Shown here: positions 1-7,445 of the stretch, in pieces
Layout of the letters: each line of letters begins with the position of its first letter
Position numbering within the stretch: position 1 is the stretch's first letter
Origin: Deltaproteobacteria bacterium
GTDB taxonomy: Bacteria > Desulfobacterota > DSM-4660 > Desulfatiglandales > B25-G16
DNA: 8,334 nt
Direction: 5' to 3'
Assembly (NCBI GenBank): GCA_019308645.1
Contig: JAFDHR010000086.1
Span: forward strand, 1 to 8,334
The notes under the pieces: generated by a model
Databases searched by the model: none
What the model was told of the DNA's origin: nothing
What the model saw: the letters and a program-made list of their open reading frames with translations, nothing else
Translations under genes and position numbers: made by a program

Positions 1-945
1 TGCCCGAAGTTATCTGATCAGCATTAAATAAGGATTTGACTGATTTACAGAAAAGTTCGATTTGCCATCGGAGCCGATATATGGGGTATATCCATTCTGC
101 TAAAAGCATGGAGCCTGCTAAATTTGTAGCGTACCAACGATATTGCTTAGTTTTGGGGAAGCGGAATCCAATGAGACGGACCTCTATGAATCCTTTTCCA
201 GGGAGCATTAATTTCGCCCAAACTTCAACAATGTTGCCTCTCAGATTGACATTTTGATCCAGAGGATATCCGATATATCGTTTAGCAACGCCTTTGACTA
301 CGCGCGAAATGATAGGTACAGAATTGGCCTTTAAACGGCAGACAAACCAAACACCGACTTCATTCAATTTGTGTAAGAAGGCGTGATTAAAATAACCGAG
401 ATCAAACAGGAACAATGCGCCTTTTAGTTGTTCGAGGTCCGGAAGGATTTGACTGTCGTGCTGTTTTTGAGCTGTAAATTTCAACCATTGGATACCTCTT
501 ACGCTCATTTTGTACAAGGCACTTAATTTCAGGCAAGCAGGGCTATGATTCGTGCGGTTCCCGGGAAATTTCTTTGACAGAGATGCTGGGAGCCGGATAG
601 GAGAAGCATCATAAATAAACACGTCTTTAAATATTGATAGCCATGAAAGCTTGGATAGAGCTTTTTGTTGCAGTTGAAAGGTAAATGTCAGGACGGCTTT
701 TTCAAGGAAATCGACAAATATTTTATTCGCAAGCCGATCCCAAAAGCTACTGCGGGAAATGTTTTTTCCAGTAAGCTTGACAAAGTTCCTGTGGGCATCG
801 GCAATAGATTTTTTCTTGGTGCTAACAGAAAAAGCTGTAACTAACGAAACAACGAGTTCGAAAAGATGGATTTTTTTTCGCGCTGAAAGTGTTCATCTTT
901 TCCCAGGGCTTTTCGTATGCAATTCAATTTAGCAGTGAAGCTCAT
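1..945 (-). pseudogene. IS4-family DDE transposase, frameshifted near the N-terminus and truncated by the window edge
   Basis: This is a cut-and-paste transposase of the IS4 superfamily. The start is ATG at 945 with AAGGAG at 960-955, nine bases upstream. The start frame reads MSFTAKLNCIRKALGKDEHF and then stops at TAG 843-841. An A8 run (871-878) lies just before; one extra A, or a -1 slip there, joins it to an open frame continuing to base 1. That frame holds all three catalytic acidic residues: Asp in YDAS (610-608), Asp in FDLGYF (403-401) and Glu in WQIELF (58-56). The last lies in an intact Y-x2-R-x3-E-x6-K signature (YRLRWQIELFCKSVK). I read no further stop down to base 1, about 314 codons; the family usually has roughly 350-450. 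With a single lesion and intact catalytic residues, it is recently broken, expressed by slippage, or mis-assembled. It is translationally coupled to the HARE-HTH gene upstream. Confidence 0.85.
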
Positions 946-959
946 AAGATACTTCTCCT

Positions 960-1286
960 TTATTCATTGTGTTCATTTTTCAAATCAAAGGTATTTGGAG
1001 CAACCCTTACAAACCTGCTTCCTGCCTTAATTTTCTTAATGAGAGCAGAAACAATGGAATCTCTCTCTAAGGTAACGTGGTAATGATGTTTCGCGATTTC
1101 GATAATCTTTGAAATATGGAGTGGCTGTTTAGAAGACACAAGTATGTCTTCGACAATATCCAATTTGGACGTACGTTTTACCTTCTTCTTAAGATCAGGA
1201 CCGTGCTGTTGGTATCGGTAAACGACTTTTAGTTGTGACTGCAATAATTCCCTTTGGAATTCAACCATTTTGTCAAATGTATCCAT
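960..1286 (-). CDS. Small HARE-HTH (winged-helix) protein coupled to the transposase
   Basis: The product is 108 residues. Residues 1-41 are polar and probably helical, with a basic stretch (DLKKKVKRTSK). Residues about 42-102 match the HARE-HTH fold: a helix (LDIVEDILVSS), the KQPLHISKIIEIA turn, and a C-terminal strand pair GSRFVRVAPNTFDL. This fold is known from the RNA polymerase delta subunit, restriction enzymes and ASXL proteins, where it is thought to bind DNA. I chose ATG 1286 because AGGAGG (1298-1293) stands six bases upstream; an in-frame ATG at 1388 lies upstream of the likely promoter and has no such site. The TAA stop (962-960) shares a base with the transposase ribosome binding site, so the two should be translated together. 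It may be a transposition accessory or regulator. The fold is fairly sure, the role is inferred. Confidence 0.75.
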   Translation of the reverse strand: MDTFDKMVEFQRELLQSQLKVVYRYQQHGPDLKKKVKRTSKLDIVEDILVSSKQPLHISKIIEIAKHHYHVTLERDSIVSALIKKIKAGSRFVRVAPNTFDLKNEHNE

Positions 1287-1294
1287 AAAACACC

Positions 1295-1320
1295 TCCTCA
1301 CATATTCAAATATGTAAGGA
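1295..1320 (-). promoter_or_regulatory. RNA hairpin sequestering the Shine-Dalgarno of the HARE-HTH gene
   Basis: Read on the minus strand, 1320-1309 (TCCTTACATATT) pairs with 1306-1295 (AATATGTGAGGA) across bases 1308-1307. All 12 positions pair, one of them as a U-G wobble (1316 with 1299); the tip would open to a four-base loop. The right arm includes AGGA of the AGGAGG site (1298-1293). A transcript entering from upstream would bury the site. One starting near 1313, as the adjacent promoter predicts, would lack seven bases of the left arm and leave it free. The structure is seen; the function is inferred from IS10 and IS50. Confidence 0.7.
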
Positions 1321-1348
1321 GCATACAATATTTTAAACGGTACGTCAA
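1320..1348 (-). promoter_or_regulatory. Sigma70-type promoter of the IS operon
   Basis: TTGACG (1348-1343) and TATGCT (1325-1320) are separated by 17 bases, the optimal spacing. The -35 box matches consensus at five of six positions and the -10 box at four of six. The predicted transcription start is about 1314-1312, roughly 27 bases before the HARE-HTH start codon and inside the left arm of the hairpin. Confidence 0.6.
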
Positions 1349-1443
1349 CTAAAATATTTTCGTACATTGTGCGGTGTACCGGAAACATATTAGTCTTTAG
1401 ATTACAACATGTTAACTGATTTCCTATGTATTTTAGGTACGTC

Positions 1444-2010
1444 TTAACCGATCACGTATGCATCAACCATATTGACCCGCTCCCATTCACTGCGGAGTAA
1501 CCCGAGTCGATACTCATCAACATAGGTGCCTTTGTAAAAGAAGCTTTCGCGAAGGGTGCCCTCCAGTATAAAACCATTCTTTTCAAAACATCTCCGCGAT
1601 GCAATATTTGAAGCCCAGGTACCAGCTACGAGTCTCCGTAAGTTCATCTTGGTAAAGGCATGTCGTATAATAAGAGAAATAGCCTCAGTGGCAAAACCCT
1701 GTCCCCAGCTTTTCTGATCGCCTATGACAACGCTGACTTCGCCTTTTCGATGGATCCAATCAATATTATGGATGCCCACAACTCCGATGAGTTTTTCCCC
1801 ATCCTTGATAACGACTCCCAATTGAATGTCATTTTTACTCGCGGTAATGGATCGGTAAAAAGCTTCTTGGATTTCGTCAGTGTTAGGGAATATCCCTTTG
1901 TTCATGTATCCCGTGACTTCAGGATCATTAAACCAATTATACCAAATGGGTACATCGGCTTTTGTTAAAGCCCTTAAATAAATCTTTTGTCCGTCAAGAA
2001 AGTAGTTCAT
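1444..2010 (-). CDS. GNAT acetyltransferase (RimJ/RimL type)
   Basis: The 188-residue protein should transfer an acyl group, normally acetyl from acetyl-CoA, to an amine or hydroxyl. It spans the usual single GNAT domain: N-terminal strand KIYLRALTKAD (9-19), acyl-CoA pyrophosphate loop QKSWGQGFATEA (99-110, the Q/R-x-x-G-x-G/A signature), and the NIASRRCFEKNGF helix (about 135-147). RimJ/RimL relatives acetylate ribosomal protein N-termini, but others in glycan loci (for example the PseH type) acetylate amino sugars. The setting favours a sugar substrate. It is the last gene of the presumed operon, with its ATG only four bases after the methyltransferase stop and only a weak ribosome binding site (TAAGAA), so coupling is likely. 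No terminator hairpin is visible between its stop and the IS. The exact substrate cannot be told. Confidence 0.85.
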   Translation of the reverse strand: MNYFLDGQKIYLRALTKADVPIWYNWFNDPEVTGYMNKGIFPNTDEIQEAFYRSITASKNDIQLGVVIKDGEKLIGVVGIHNIDWIHRKGEVSVVIGDQKSWGQGFATEAISLIIRHAFTKMNLRRLVAGTWASNIASRRCFEKNGFILEGTLRESFFYKGTYVDEYRLGLLRSEWERVNMVDAYVIG

Positions 2011-2014
2011 ATTC

Positions 2015-2932
2015 TTATAACCATGCTCTGCAGGCTAACAGGTCTCCAATGCCCTCTTTAAGCAGTAACTCCCTGTAAAAGTCATCTACCTTATCAAGTA
2101 TGTCCATAAAAGCATTCCCAGCCGGAGTTTTATCCATTAAGGCGGCCCTTGGGAGAACAACATTTGACATATCCGTTGTTGTCGCCTGCCCTTTTCCCTC
2201 GTGCATCCAATGAAAATGGTTGGTAAGGGACGCTTGGAGCAAGGGCTCTGTTTGACAATTAAATCCTGCCTTATTGATCAGTTTGTTTAAACTCTTTTCG
2301 CTAAAATAATACAGGTGATACTCTCTATAGAAGAAGTCCCTGTATTCGCGCACATCATAACAGCTTGTTAATGGGTCAAGCAGATTCGGTACTTCTATAA
2401 ATATCTGTGTTTTTTCATGAGTAAATCTTGATTTTAGATCATTAAGAAATTTCATCACCTTTGGCACGTGCTCAAGCAGTGCAAATAAACATATGATATC
2501 ATATGGTCCTTCAGGCGTCATCTCGTGCAAAAAACAGTCCCATATCTTCACCCCTTCCTTTCTCAGGTTATTTACATGATAAGTCGTAATCTCCGTGCCT
2601 TCAGCCACAGCCACATGTGGACGCACCATACGAAGGAATGTACCATCTCCGCACCCAATATCAAGCAGTTTTGTATCCTGTTTGAGAAAGGGGAAAACAC
2701 GCTTAAATCGGCCTTCATATTCATTGTATTTCATTTTTTCGCCAGTCACATTCGGCTTAAATACGTAATTGTCTCTGTCATAAAAACTATATACCCGCTT
2801 TTCATCATCCCAAGTTTCAAGAAAATCAAGATAACATTCATCGCATCTGTACACATTAACTGACACACCGCCTTTTACGTTATCGCGTATTTGTTTCCCT
2901 TTTGAACTACATATCGGGCAAGTGTCTGCCAT
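2015..2932 (-). CDS. Class I SAM-dependent methyltransferase with N-terminal zinc ribbon
   Basis: The 305-residue protein begins with a four-cysteine zinc ribbon (C5-x2-C8 and C30-x2-C33). A Rossmann methyltransferase domain follows, with SAM motif I LLDIGCGDG (89-97), an acidic strand end near EGTEI (111-115) and the ALLEHVPKV segment (151-159). HLYYFSEKSLNKLINKAGF (206-224) is typical of the Methyltransf_23 group of sugar and lipid methyltransferases. Such ribbon-plus-methyltransferase proteins are common in O-antigen and nucleotide-sugar clusters. ATG 2932 has GGGAG five bases upstream. It lies 29 bases after the amidase stop and four before the acetyltransferase start. The likely job is O-, N- or C-methylation of a glycan sugar. 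Methylation of an acetamidino group is one possibility, since N-methyl-acetimidoyl legionaminic acid is known in Legionella LPS; nothing in the sequence proves it. Confidence 0.85.
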   Translation of the reverse strand: MADTCPICSSKGKQIRDNVKGGVSVNVYRCDECYLDFLETWDDEKRVYSFYDRDNYVFKPNVTGEKMKYNEYEGRFKRVFPFLKQDTKLLDIGCGDGTFLRMVRPHVAVAEGTEITTYHVNNLRKEGVKIWDCFLHEMTPEGPYDIICLFALLEHVPKVMKFLNDLKSRFTHEKTQIFIEVPNLLDPLTSCYDVREYRDFFYREYHLYYFSEKSLNKLINKAGFNCQTEPLLQASLTNHFHWMHEGKGQATTTDMSNVVLPRAALMDKTPAGNAFMDILDKVDDFYRELLLKEGIGDLLACRAWL

Positions 2933-2961
2933 TTCTACTCCCTTTGTTAGTCTTAGTCTAA

Positions 2962-4320
2962 CTACTCTGTATCCTTCCAGTTTATGAGGAGGCCCTGTCT
3001 ATCCAAAAGCCGCACAAAATTTAAAAGGCTGTAATCACGGTACCGTCTTGAAACAACCTGAGCGCCAAACGGAAGGTTATTTGGGCTTCTAAAAACCGGC
3101 AGGTTCATTGAAGGCACATGACATAGCGTCCATATAAGACAGGAATCTTTCTTATCTGGCGTGTACAGCCCTTTTGGAGCCTCACTTGAAGTTGAAAGGG
3201 TGATGATAACATCGTATTTTTCAAAAAACTCATCGAGTTGCTGTATGAACATCTTCTGTCTTTCAAGGCCTTCACAGTACTTCTTAGGGCTTATTCCCCT
3301 GCCGCTTTCAACCATTTCACCGAATATTTTACTGATCTGCTCCTGATGTTCTTCGTACTCTTCCTTAAAGTAATAAGACAGTCCCTTTGTGTAAATCAAC
3401 TCGTGAATATCATGGGCAGAATTAAACACTTCAGGCAGTTCCACCTCTTCAAGAACAATTCCTTTCAGTTTATTCAGTTTTGACACATAACGGATGATAG
3501 AATCCTTGGCATACTTTTCGGCATGATTCCAAACTGGCGTTTTAATAAAGGCTATCCTCCAAGGATAGTCATCCACCTGTTTAATAGTGGATGGATCATC
3601 CACAAGCCTGTGAACATAGGGGAAATTAGGTCCCCTTACGCGCAGTATTTCAAGCATTAAATGGAGGTCCTCTACCGATCTCGAAAAAAATGCAACGTGG
3701 TCGAGGGTGTCGAGAGTTTTCAGGATGCCTGTTCTAGGAATGAGCCCAAATGACGGTTTAAACCCAAAGATACCGCAATAACTAGCGGGACGAATAGTAG
3801 AGCCTGCTGTCTGTGTCCCAAGAGCGACAGGGACCATATATGAAGCAACGGCCGCAGCAGAGCCACTTGATGAAGTCCCTGGTGTATGAGCAAAATTATG
3901 TGGATTTACTGTAGGCCCAGGGTGATGAACAGCAAACTCTGCTGTTACAGTCTTGCCGACAACTACCGCATCAGCCCACTTCAGGTATGAAACCACGCGA
4001 GCATCATTGCCAGGGGTAAAGCCCTCCCAAATGGGACTTCCCATGCAAGTAGGCATATCTATCGTATTGAAGATATCTTTGATTCCAATTGGTACGCCAC
4101 AGAGTTTTCCGGGTTGTTCCCCCCGGCTCAATTTTTCATCCACTGCCCGGGCGCGGTCCATGGCTAGCTGTTCGTCAAAATAGACCCAGGCTTTAATATC
4201 CGGGTCTTTTTCCTTTATCTGTTTGGCACATGCTGCCATGAGTTCTGAAGCAGTAAGATCGCCATTTAATATTTCATGTATTGCTTCTGTAGCAGAAAGG
4301 TGATTAGGTTCAATTTTCAT
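2962..4320 (-). CDS. Amidase-signature family hydrolase (GatA/amidase superfamily)
   Basis: The 452-residue protein has the Ser-cisSer-Lys triad of the amidase-signature family: Lys81 in GIKDIFNT, Ser150 in PGTSSSGSAAAVA and the predicted nucleophile Ser174 in TQTAGSTIRPA, followed by YCGIFGFKPSFG. The family hydrolyses amides; in GatA the released ammonia is channelled to a partner enzyme. The nucleophile loop reads TQTAGS where classical GatA usually has SDTGGS, so it resembles general amidases more than the tRNA amidotransferase subunit, and no GatB or GatC is nearby. No signal peptide or membrane segment is seen, so it should be cytoplasmic. It starts 23 bases after the amidotransferase stop with a weak ribosome binding site. 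The operon position suggests it either feeds ammonia to the sugar amidotransferase or removes an acyl or amide group from the sugar. Family certain, substrate unknown. Confidence 0.9.
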   Translation of the reverse strand: MKIEPNHLSATEAIHEILNGDLTASELMAACAKQIKEKDPDIKAWVYFDEQLAMDRARAVDEKLSRGEQPGKLCGVPIGIKDIFNTIDMPTCMGSPIWEGFTPGNDARVVSYLKWADAVVVGKTVTAEFAVHHPGPTVNPHNFAHTPGTSSSGSAAAVASYMVPVALGTQTAGSTIRPASYCGIFGFKPSFGLIPRTGILKTLDTLDHVAFFSRSVEDLHLMLEILRVRGPNFPYVHRLVDDPSTIKQVDDYPWRIAFIKTPVWNHAEKYAKDSIIRYVSKLNKLKGIVLEEVELPEVFNSAHDIHELIYTKGLSYYFKEEYEEHQEQISKIFGEMVESGRGISPKKYCEGLERQKMFIQQLDEFFEKYDVIITLSTSSEAPKGLYTPDKKDSCLIWTLCHVPSMNLPVFRSPNNLPFGAQVVSRRYRDYSLLNFVRLLDRQGLLINWKDTE

Positions 4321-4343
4321 AATAACTATCTTATCTTCTATTG

Positions 4344-5438
4344 CTATGGTAGCAGTTTGGCTTTACCGGTTCTAAGTCCTTTTAAAACGCTCTCGAACTC
4401 TTCCTCTGTCAGCCCTGTACTCTTCAAATAATAATCCAATGCATTCGGGCGCTTTGAATCCACATGTTTGGCCAATTCAAAGCCTTCTTCTCGGCTCAAA
4501 AGACCAGCACGTACATCCAATGTAGCATGATCAGTTCCACGGCCAAATCCCCGTTTGATAAATTTGGCGTAATCATGCACACCCGCCATAACACACTCAA
4601 CGCTCTTATAGCCTTTGTAGGTCCCTTCTACATGATCTTCCCGCCAACCGTACTTTTCTTTGATGAATTCAACCTGCCGTTCACCATCCCAAAACAGATA
4701 ATCTCCCAAGTGGATTCCAACAACCCCTACTTTCTTCAACTCTTCCCTAGAGGGGATTTTGAAAGGACAAAGATCCTTATAGGTAATATCCTCGTCCAGC
4801 ATTTCTTTCGGCTCGACTTTAGAGGATATTTTCAGATAATATTGTTCATCAAACTGAACGTTGTCTTTATAGGTTGCTTTGCTACCAAATTCAGCAACGG
4901 ATTCTCCCCAGATGATCAAAGGAATATTAAATTTTACAGCGACCTGAAGAGTAAAAGCGGGAATCCCTGCGTGGCAGTGCCAGCATGGATCCCCTATTTT
5001 ATAAAGAGCCTTTCTTGCCAATCTATTGACGAGCGAGCGATTCGGGGTAAACATGATATGATCAACATTCATCTTCTCCAGTGTATTCCATAAATTGAAC
5101 TTTCCAGTCTCAGAATACCAGTTGTGATTGAACGTAACAGCAAGAGGTTTTATTTTATAAACCTGCGTCAATATATGAAGTTGAAAGGTACTATCTTTAC
5201 CGCCACTTATAGGCACTATGCAGTCATAATTGTCCCCACTACGGGATCGATAATAGTCCAAGATCTTGCGCAATTCCTTTTCACGCTCGGCCCAGTTGAT
5301 ATGCATCTTTTGCTCGGAACTCTGGCATCCAGAACATATACCCATCTCGTCAAATGTAATGCCTTCTGATGTTTCGGGCATACAACAGCGGATACAATAC
5401 CTTAAATTATCGTACAATGGTTTGCCATAATTAGACAT
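4344..5438 (-). CDS. N-acetyl sugar amidotransferase (WbpG/PseA family)
   Basis: The 364-residue protein carries the PP-loop ATP-pyrophosphatase signature SGGKDS (78-83), preceded by an N-terminal zinc-binding cysteine set: C15-x2-C18, with C19 adjacent, and C35-x2-C38. A second CxxC lies at 152-155 (GDPCWHCHAG). Length and order match the WbpG/PseA family, which converts an N-acetyl group of a nucleotide sugar or nonulosonic acid to an acetamidino (amidine) group by ATP activation and ammonia addition. WbpG of Pseudomonas aeruginosa acts in B-band O-antigen synthesis with HisH2/HisF2 homologues supplying ammonia; PseA of Campylobacter makes amidated pseudaminic acid for flagellin. Neither partner is in this window. 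ATG 5438 has a purine-rich GGGAGAGG just upstream, and the gene starts 21 bases after the preceding stop. Family assignment is secure; I give no symbol because the sugar is unknown. Confidence 0.92.
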   Translation of the reverse strand: MSNYGKPLYDNLRYCIRCCMPETSEGITFDEMGICSGCQSSEQKMHINWAEREKELRKILDYYRSRSGDNYDCIVPISGGKDSTFQLHILTQVYKIKPLAVTFNHNWYSETGKFNLWNTLEKMNVDHIMFTPNRSLVNRLARKALYKIGDPCWHCHAGIPAFTLQVAVKFNIPLIIWGESVAEFGSKATYKDNVQFDEQYYLKISSKVEPKEMLDEDITYKDLCPFKIPSREELKKVGVVGIHLGDYLFWDGERQVEFIKEKYGWREDHVEGTYKGYKSVECVMAGVHDYAKFIKRGFGRGTDHATLDVRAGLLSREEGFELAKHVDSKRPNALDYYLKSTGLTEEEFESVLKGLRTGKAKLLP

Positions 5439-5459
5439 ACACGCCTCTCCCTATCCATG

Positions 5460-7402
5460 TTATAAAGATTCTTCTGATAATGACTCTTTCACTTCTTTAA
5501 CAGTATTCCATACAACTTCCTGGATTCTCATGTGATTTTTACCATCATAATTATAATTGCAGTCCTTTTTCAATTTGTCCCAATTGCAGTCGAATTCCAT
5601 AAAATCATTTTCAAGCCCCATAAAAACTCTTATTAAATCTTCTTCTGTATAAAGGATAAAATCATTACCATAGTTAGGAAAATAGTAGTGAGTAAATCCG
5701 ATAAGCTCAAAAGTAAAAACTTTGGCATCCGTTACAATTGCTTCGTGTACTGCAAACGAAGCCGAGTTAGTAATAACAAGGTTAGATAACACCATCAGCT
5801 CATATGTAGTAAAGTTATCATGGTCAATAAAAATTCTTCCATCCAATTTGGGCAAGTCCTTAAAACGACGCAAGTGCCCATATCCATTCAGGTCTTTCTC
5901 TTTTCGGAATCTTAAAAAGATGTTACAATCAAGATCAATTGTTCTTATTTTACACAGGGCATTGAATATCTCATCCCACTGAGACTTTTTGTTAAGTTCT
6001 GCTCCAGATGGCAAGATTATCACAGCATTATACTTTCTAGCAGGATAATAATATCTAAGTTTATCTTTTAGAGTATTCATTGCAGCCTTGTCATTTTTAA
6101 GATTCACAACCCAATCAATATTTTCTCTTCCTGTTTTTTCTAATTTTAAACCTTTCCAGAACGGATAAAAATGCTTCTCAAAAAGGTCCCCATATATAAT
6201 GTACTTATCTAAATGCACATAGCATAATTGTGGGGATATATGAGGTATGGCGGCATGCTGAATCCCCACTGTTTTTTTTTACGTTGATTACAAAGTATTG
6301 TGTCAACAACATGCTTAGCATTATAATCATCTCTGATAAATTCTACATGATAATCAATGTTTGCCATCTCAAGCTCTTTAGCAAAAATATGATAGATTAT
6401 ACGATTAGTGATATCGATCAGATAGTTCGGTTCCACCCAGTACAACTTATACTTAAACAGGCCAATAAGTATTTTTTGGTAATATCTTAACAAACGTTTT
6501 AAACAAAAAATATCTAAACTGTAATCTCTTTTGTCGACCCAAGATATTCCCCTGTTATTCATATTTCTTTTATAATTTGTAGCGACTTCAGGAGAAAATT
6601 TCCAACTACCGAAAACGTGTATAATACTGCCTGGAACAAGCTTCTCATTGTAGAGATAGCCGTCATTATGCGGTCTTTTTATACCATCTATTTTTTCCCC
6701 TTCATCATTAAACCCCCATATTACTGGTAGTCTTACATCGTATCTACGTTTTTTGTTTTTTAAAAATGACAACTTATTTAACCTCATAATCACAAATAAT
6801 AGAGGATAACAAGTTAACACAGCAATAAAAATGCTTTTTTTCAAAAATAACCTCACCCTATTTATAATAGCAAGATTCAAAATATTGGGCTGCTTTATGC
6901 TGATGGTGCCTTTCCATGTCTCATCCAGATCATAAAGGCCCTCACCACTTGGGGCTATATACAAATCATAGTGCTTTTGTTCTAAATTTTTTGCTATCTT
7001 CCAAAAGAGGTACTTTGTAGAAATAAATGGAGCCAATCTCATTTTATAGTATTTAACAATACTTTCATCGCCCAATAAATTGAAAGCTAGTTTGTATAAG
7101 TGAGATCGTTTAATCTGTTGCTCCAACTTATCAACTATACTCACACTTTCCATGTTTGTTGCCCAAACAAATGCTGACATCATATCTTGTGAAATCTGGC
7201 GAATCTCAATACCCGGACTAATAAGTCGTACAATTTTCAGTACAATCCTCTTTTTCAGAGGAATAAAATCCAAACGGGAATGACCTCTGCCATAAAAATA
7301 TAACAGACAAGCCTTTCTGATAATCCTACACAAAAAAATAGCTTGCAAAACAGAGTAGGTTTCAAACAGTATTACCTTTGACATAATGTCAACATACTCC
7401 AT
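5460..7402 (-). pseudogene. Surface-carbohydrate biosynthesis protein (GT-B-like), split by a frameshift at an A9 tract
   Basis: Two overlapping frames form one gene. The first (7402-6209) reaches NQRKKK at an A9 run (6280-6272), then reads an unrelated 20-residue tail. The second continues as VGIQHAAIPHISPQLCY to TAA at 5460. One extra A gives NQRKKKTVGIQHAA and a 647-residue protein, plausible for the surface-carbohydrate biosynthesis / CDP-glycerol-transferase-like group, where GxQHG-type motifs occur mid-protein. The second part has a nucleotide-sugar-binding-like segment, VITNSASFAVHEAIVTDAKV, as in GT-B enzymes. A hydrophobic stretch near residues 190-207 (IFIAVLTCYPLLFVIM) may contact the membrane. 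The likely role is sugar transfer or polymer assembly. ATG 7402 has no clear ribosome binding site; ATG 7384 (MSKVILFETYSV), with GGAG 12 bases before it, is the alternative. GTG 6269 has none. It is the most AT-rich gene here, often a sign of transfer. Phase variation is possible. Confidence 0.7.
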
Positions 7403-7445
7403 TATTATGCTTTTTATATCCGAGGATTACGTAGAATTTACAAGA

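Larger units (their letters stand above)
1..1440 (-). mobile_element. Partial IS4-type insertion sequence with a two-gene operon (HARE-HTH gene plus transposase)
   Basis: The segment holds a promoter, a small HARE-HTH gene and a DDE transposase in the same direction, in that order. The transposase is cut by the window edge at base 1, so the far end of the element is not visible and its terminal inverted repeats and target duplication cannot be identified. The near end must lie between the promoter at 1348 and the stop of the acetyltransferase gene at 1444; 1440 is an approximate outer limit. Family assignment rests on the transposase motifs. That the small gene belongs to the element is inferred from its overlap with the transposase ribosome binding site. 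Confidence 0.75.

Noticed and set aside
960..1388. Longer version of the HARE-HTH protein starting at ATG 1388
   Set aside because: That start precedes the predicted promoter and lacks a ribosome binding site, while ATG 1286 has AGGAGG at ideal spacing.
1339..1443. Direct repeat GGTACGTC at 1339-1346 and 1436-1443, considered as an IS target duplication
   Set aside because: Both copies are on the same side of the transposase and one lies inside the promoter region, so they cannot flank the element; eight bases may match by chance.
1387..1443. Terminal inverted repeat of the IS
   Set aside because: The other end is outside the window, so no pair can be compared and no boundary can be supported.
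4464..5093. A 209-codon open frame on the plus strand
   Set aside because: It lies opposite the amidotransferase gene, whose motifs are unmistakable on the minus strand; the plus-strand product has no recognisable motif.
5460..6269. An independent 269-residue gene starting at GTG 6269
   Set aside because: There is no ribosome binding site before the GTG, and the first residues form a mid-protein motif continuous with the upstream frame once one A is added.
7378..7392. Perfect palindrome TTGACAT-A-ATGTCAA spanning the alternative start of the glycan gene
   Set aside because: At 7-bp arms in AT-rich coding sequence it could be chance; there is no second copy and no sign of an adjacent regulator.
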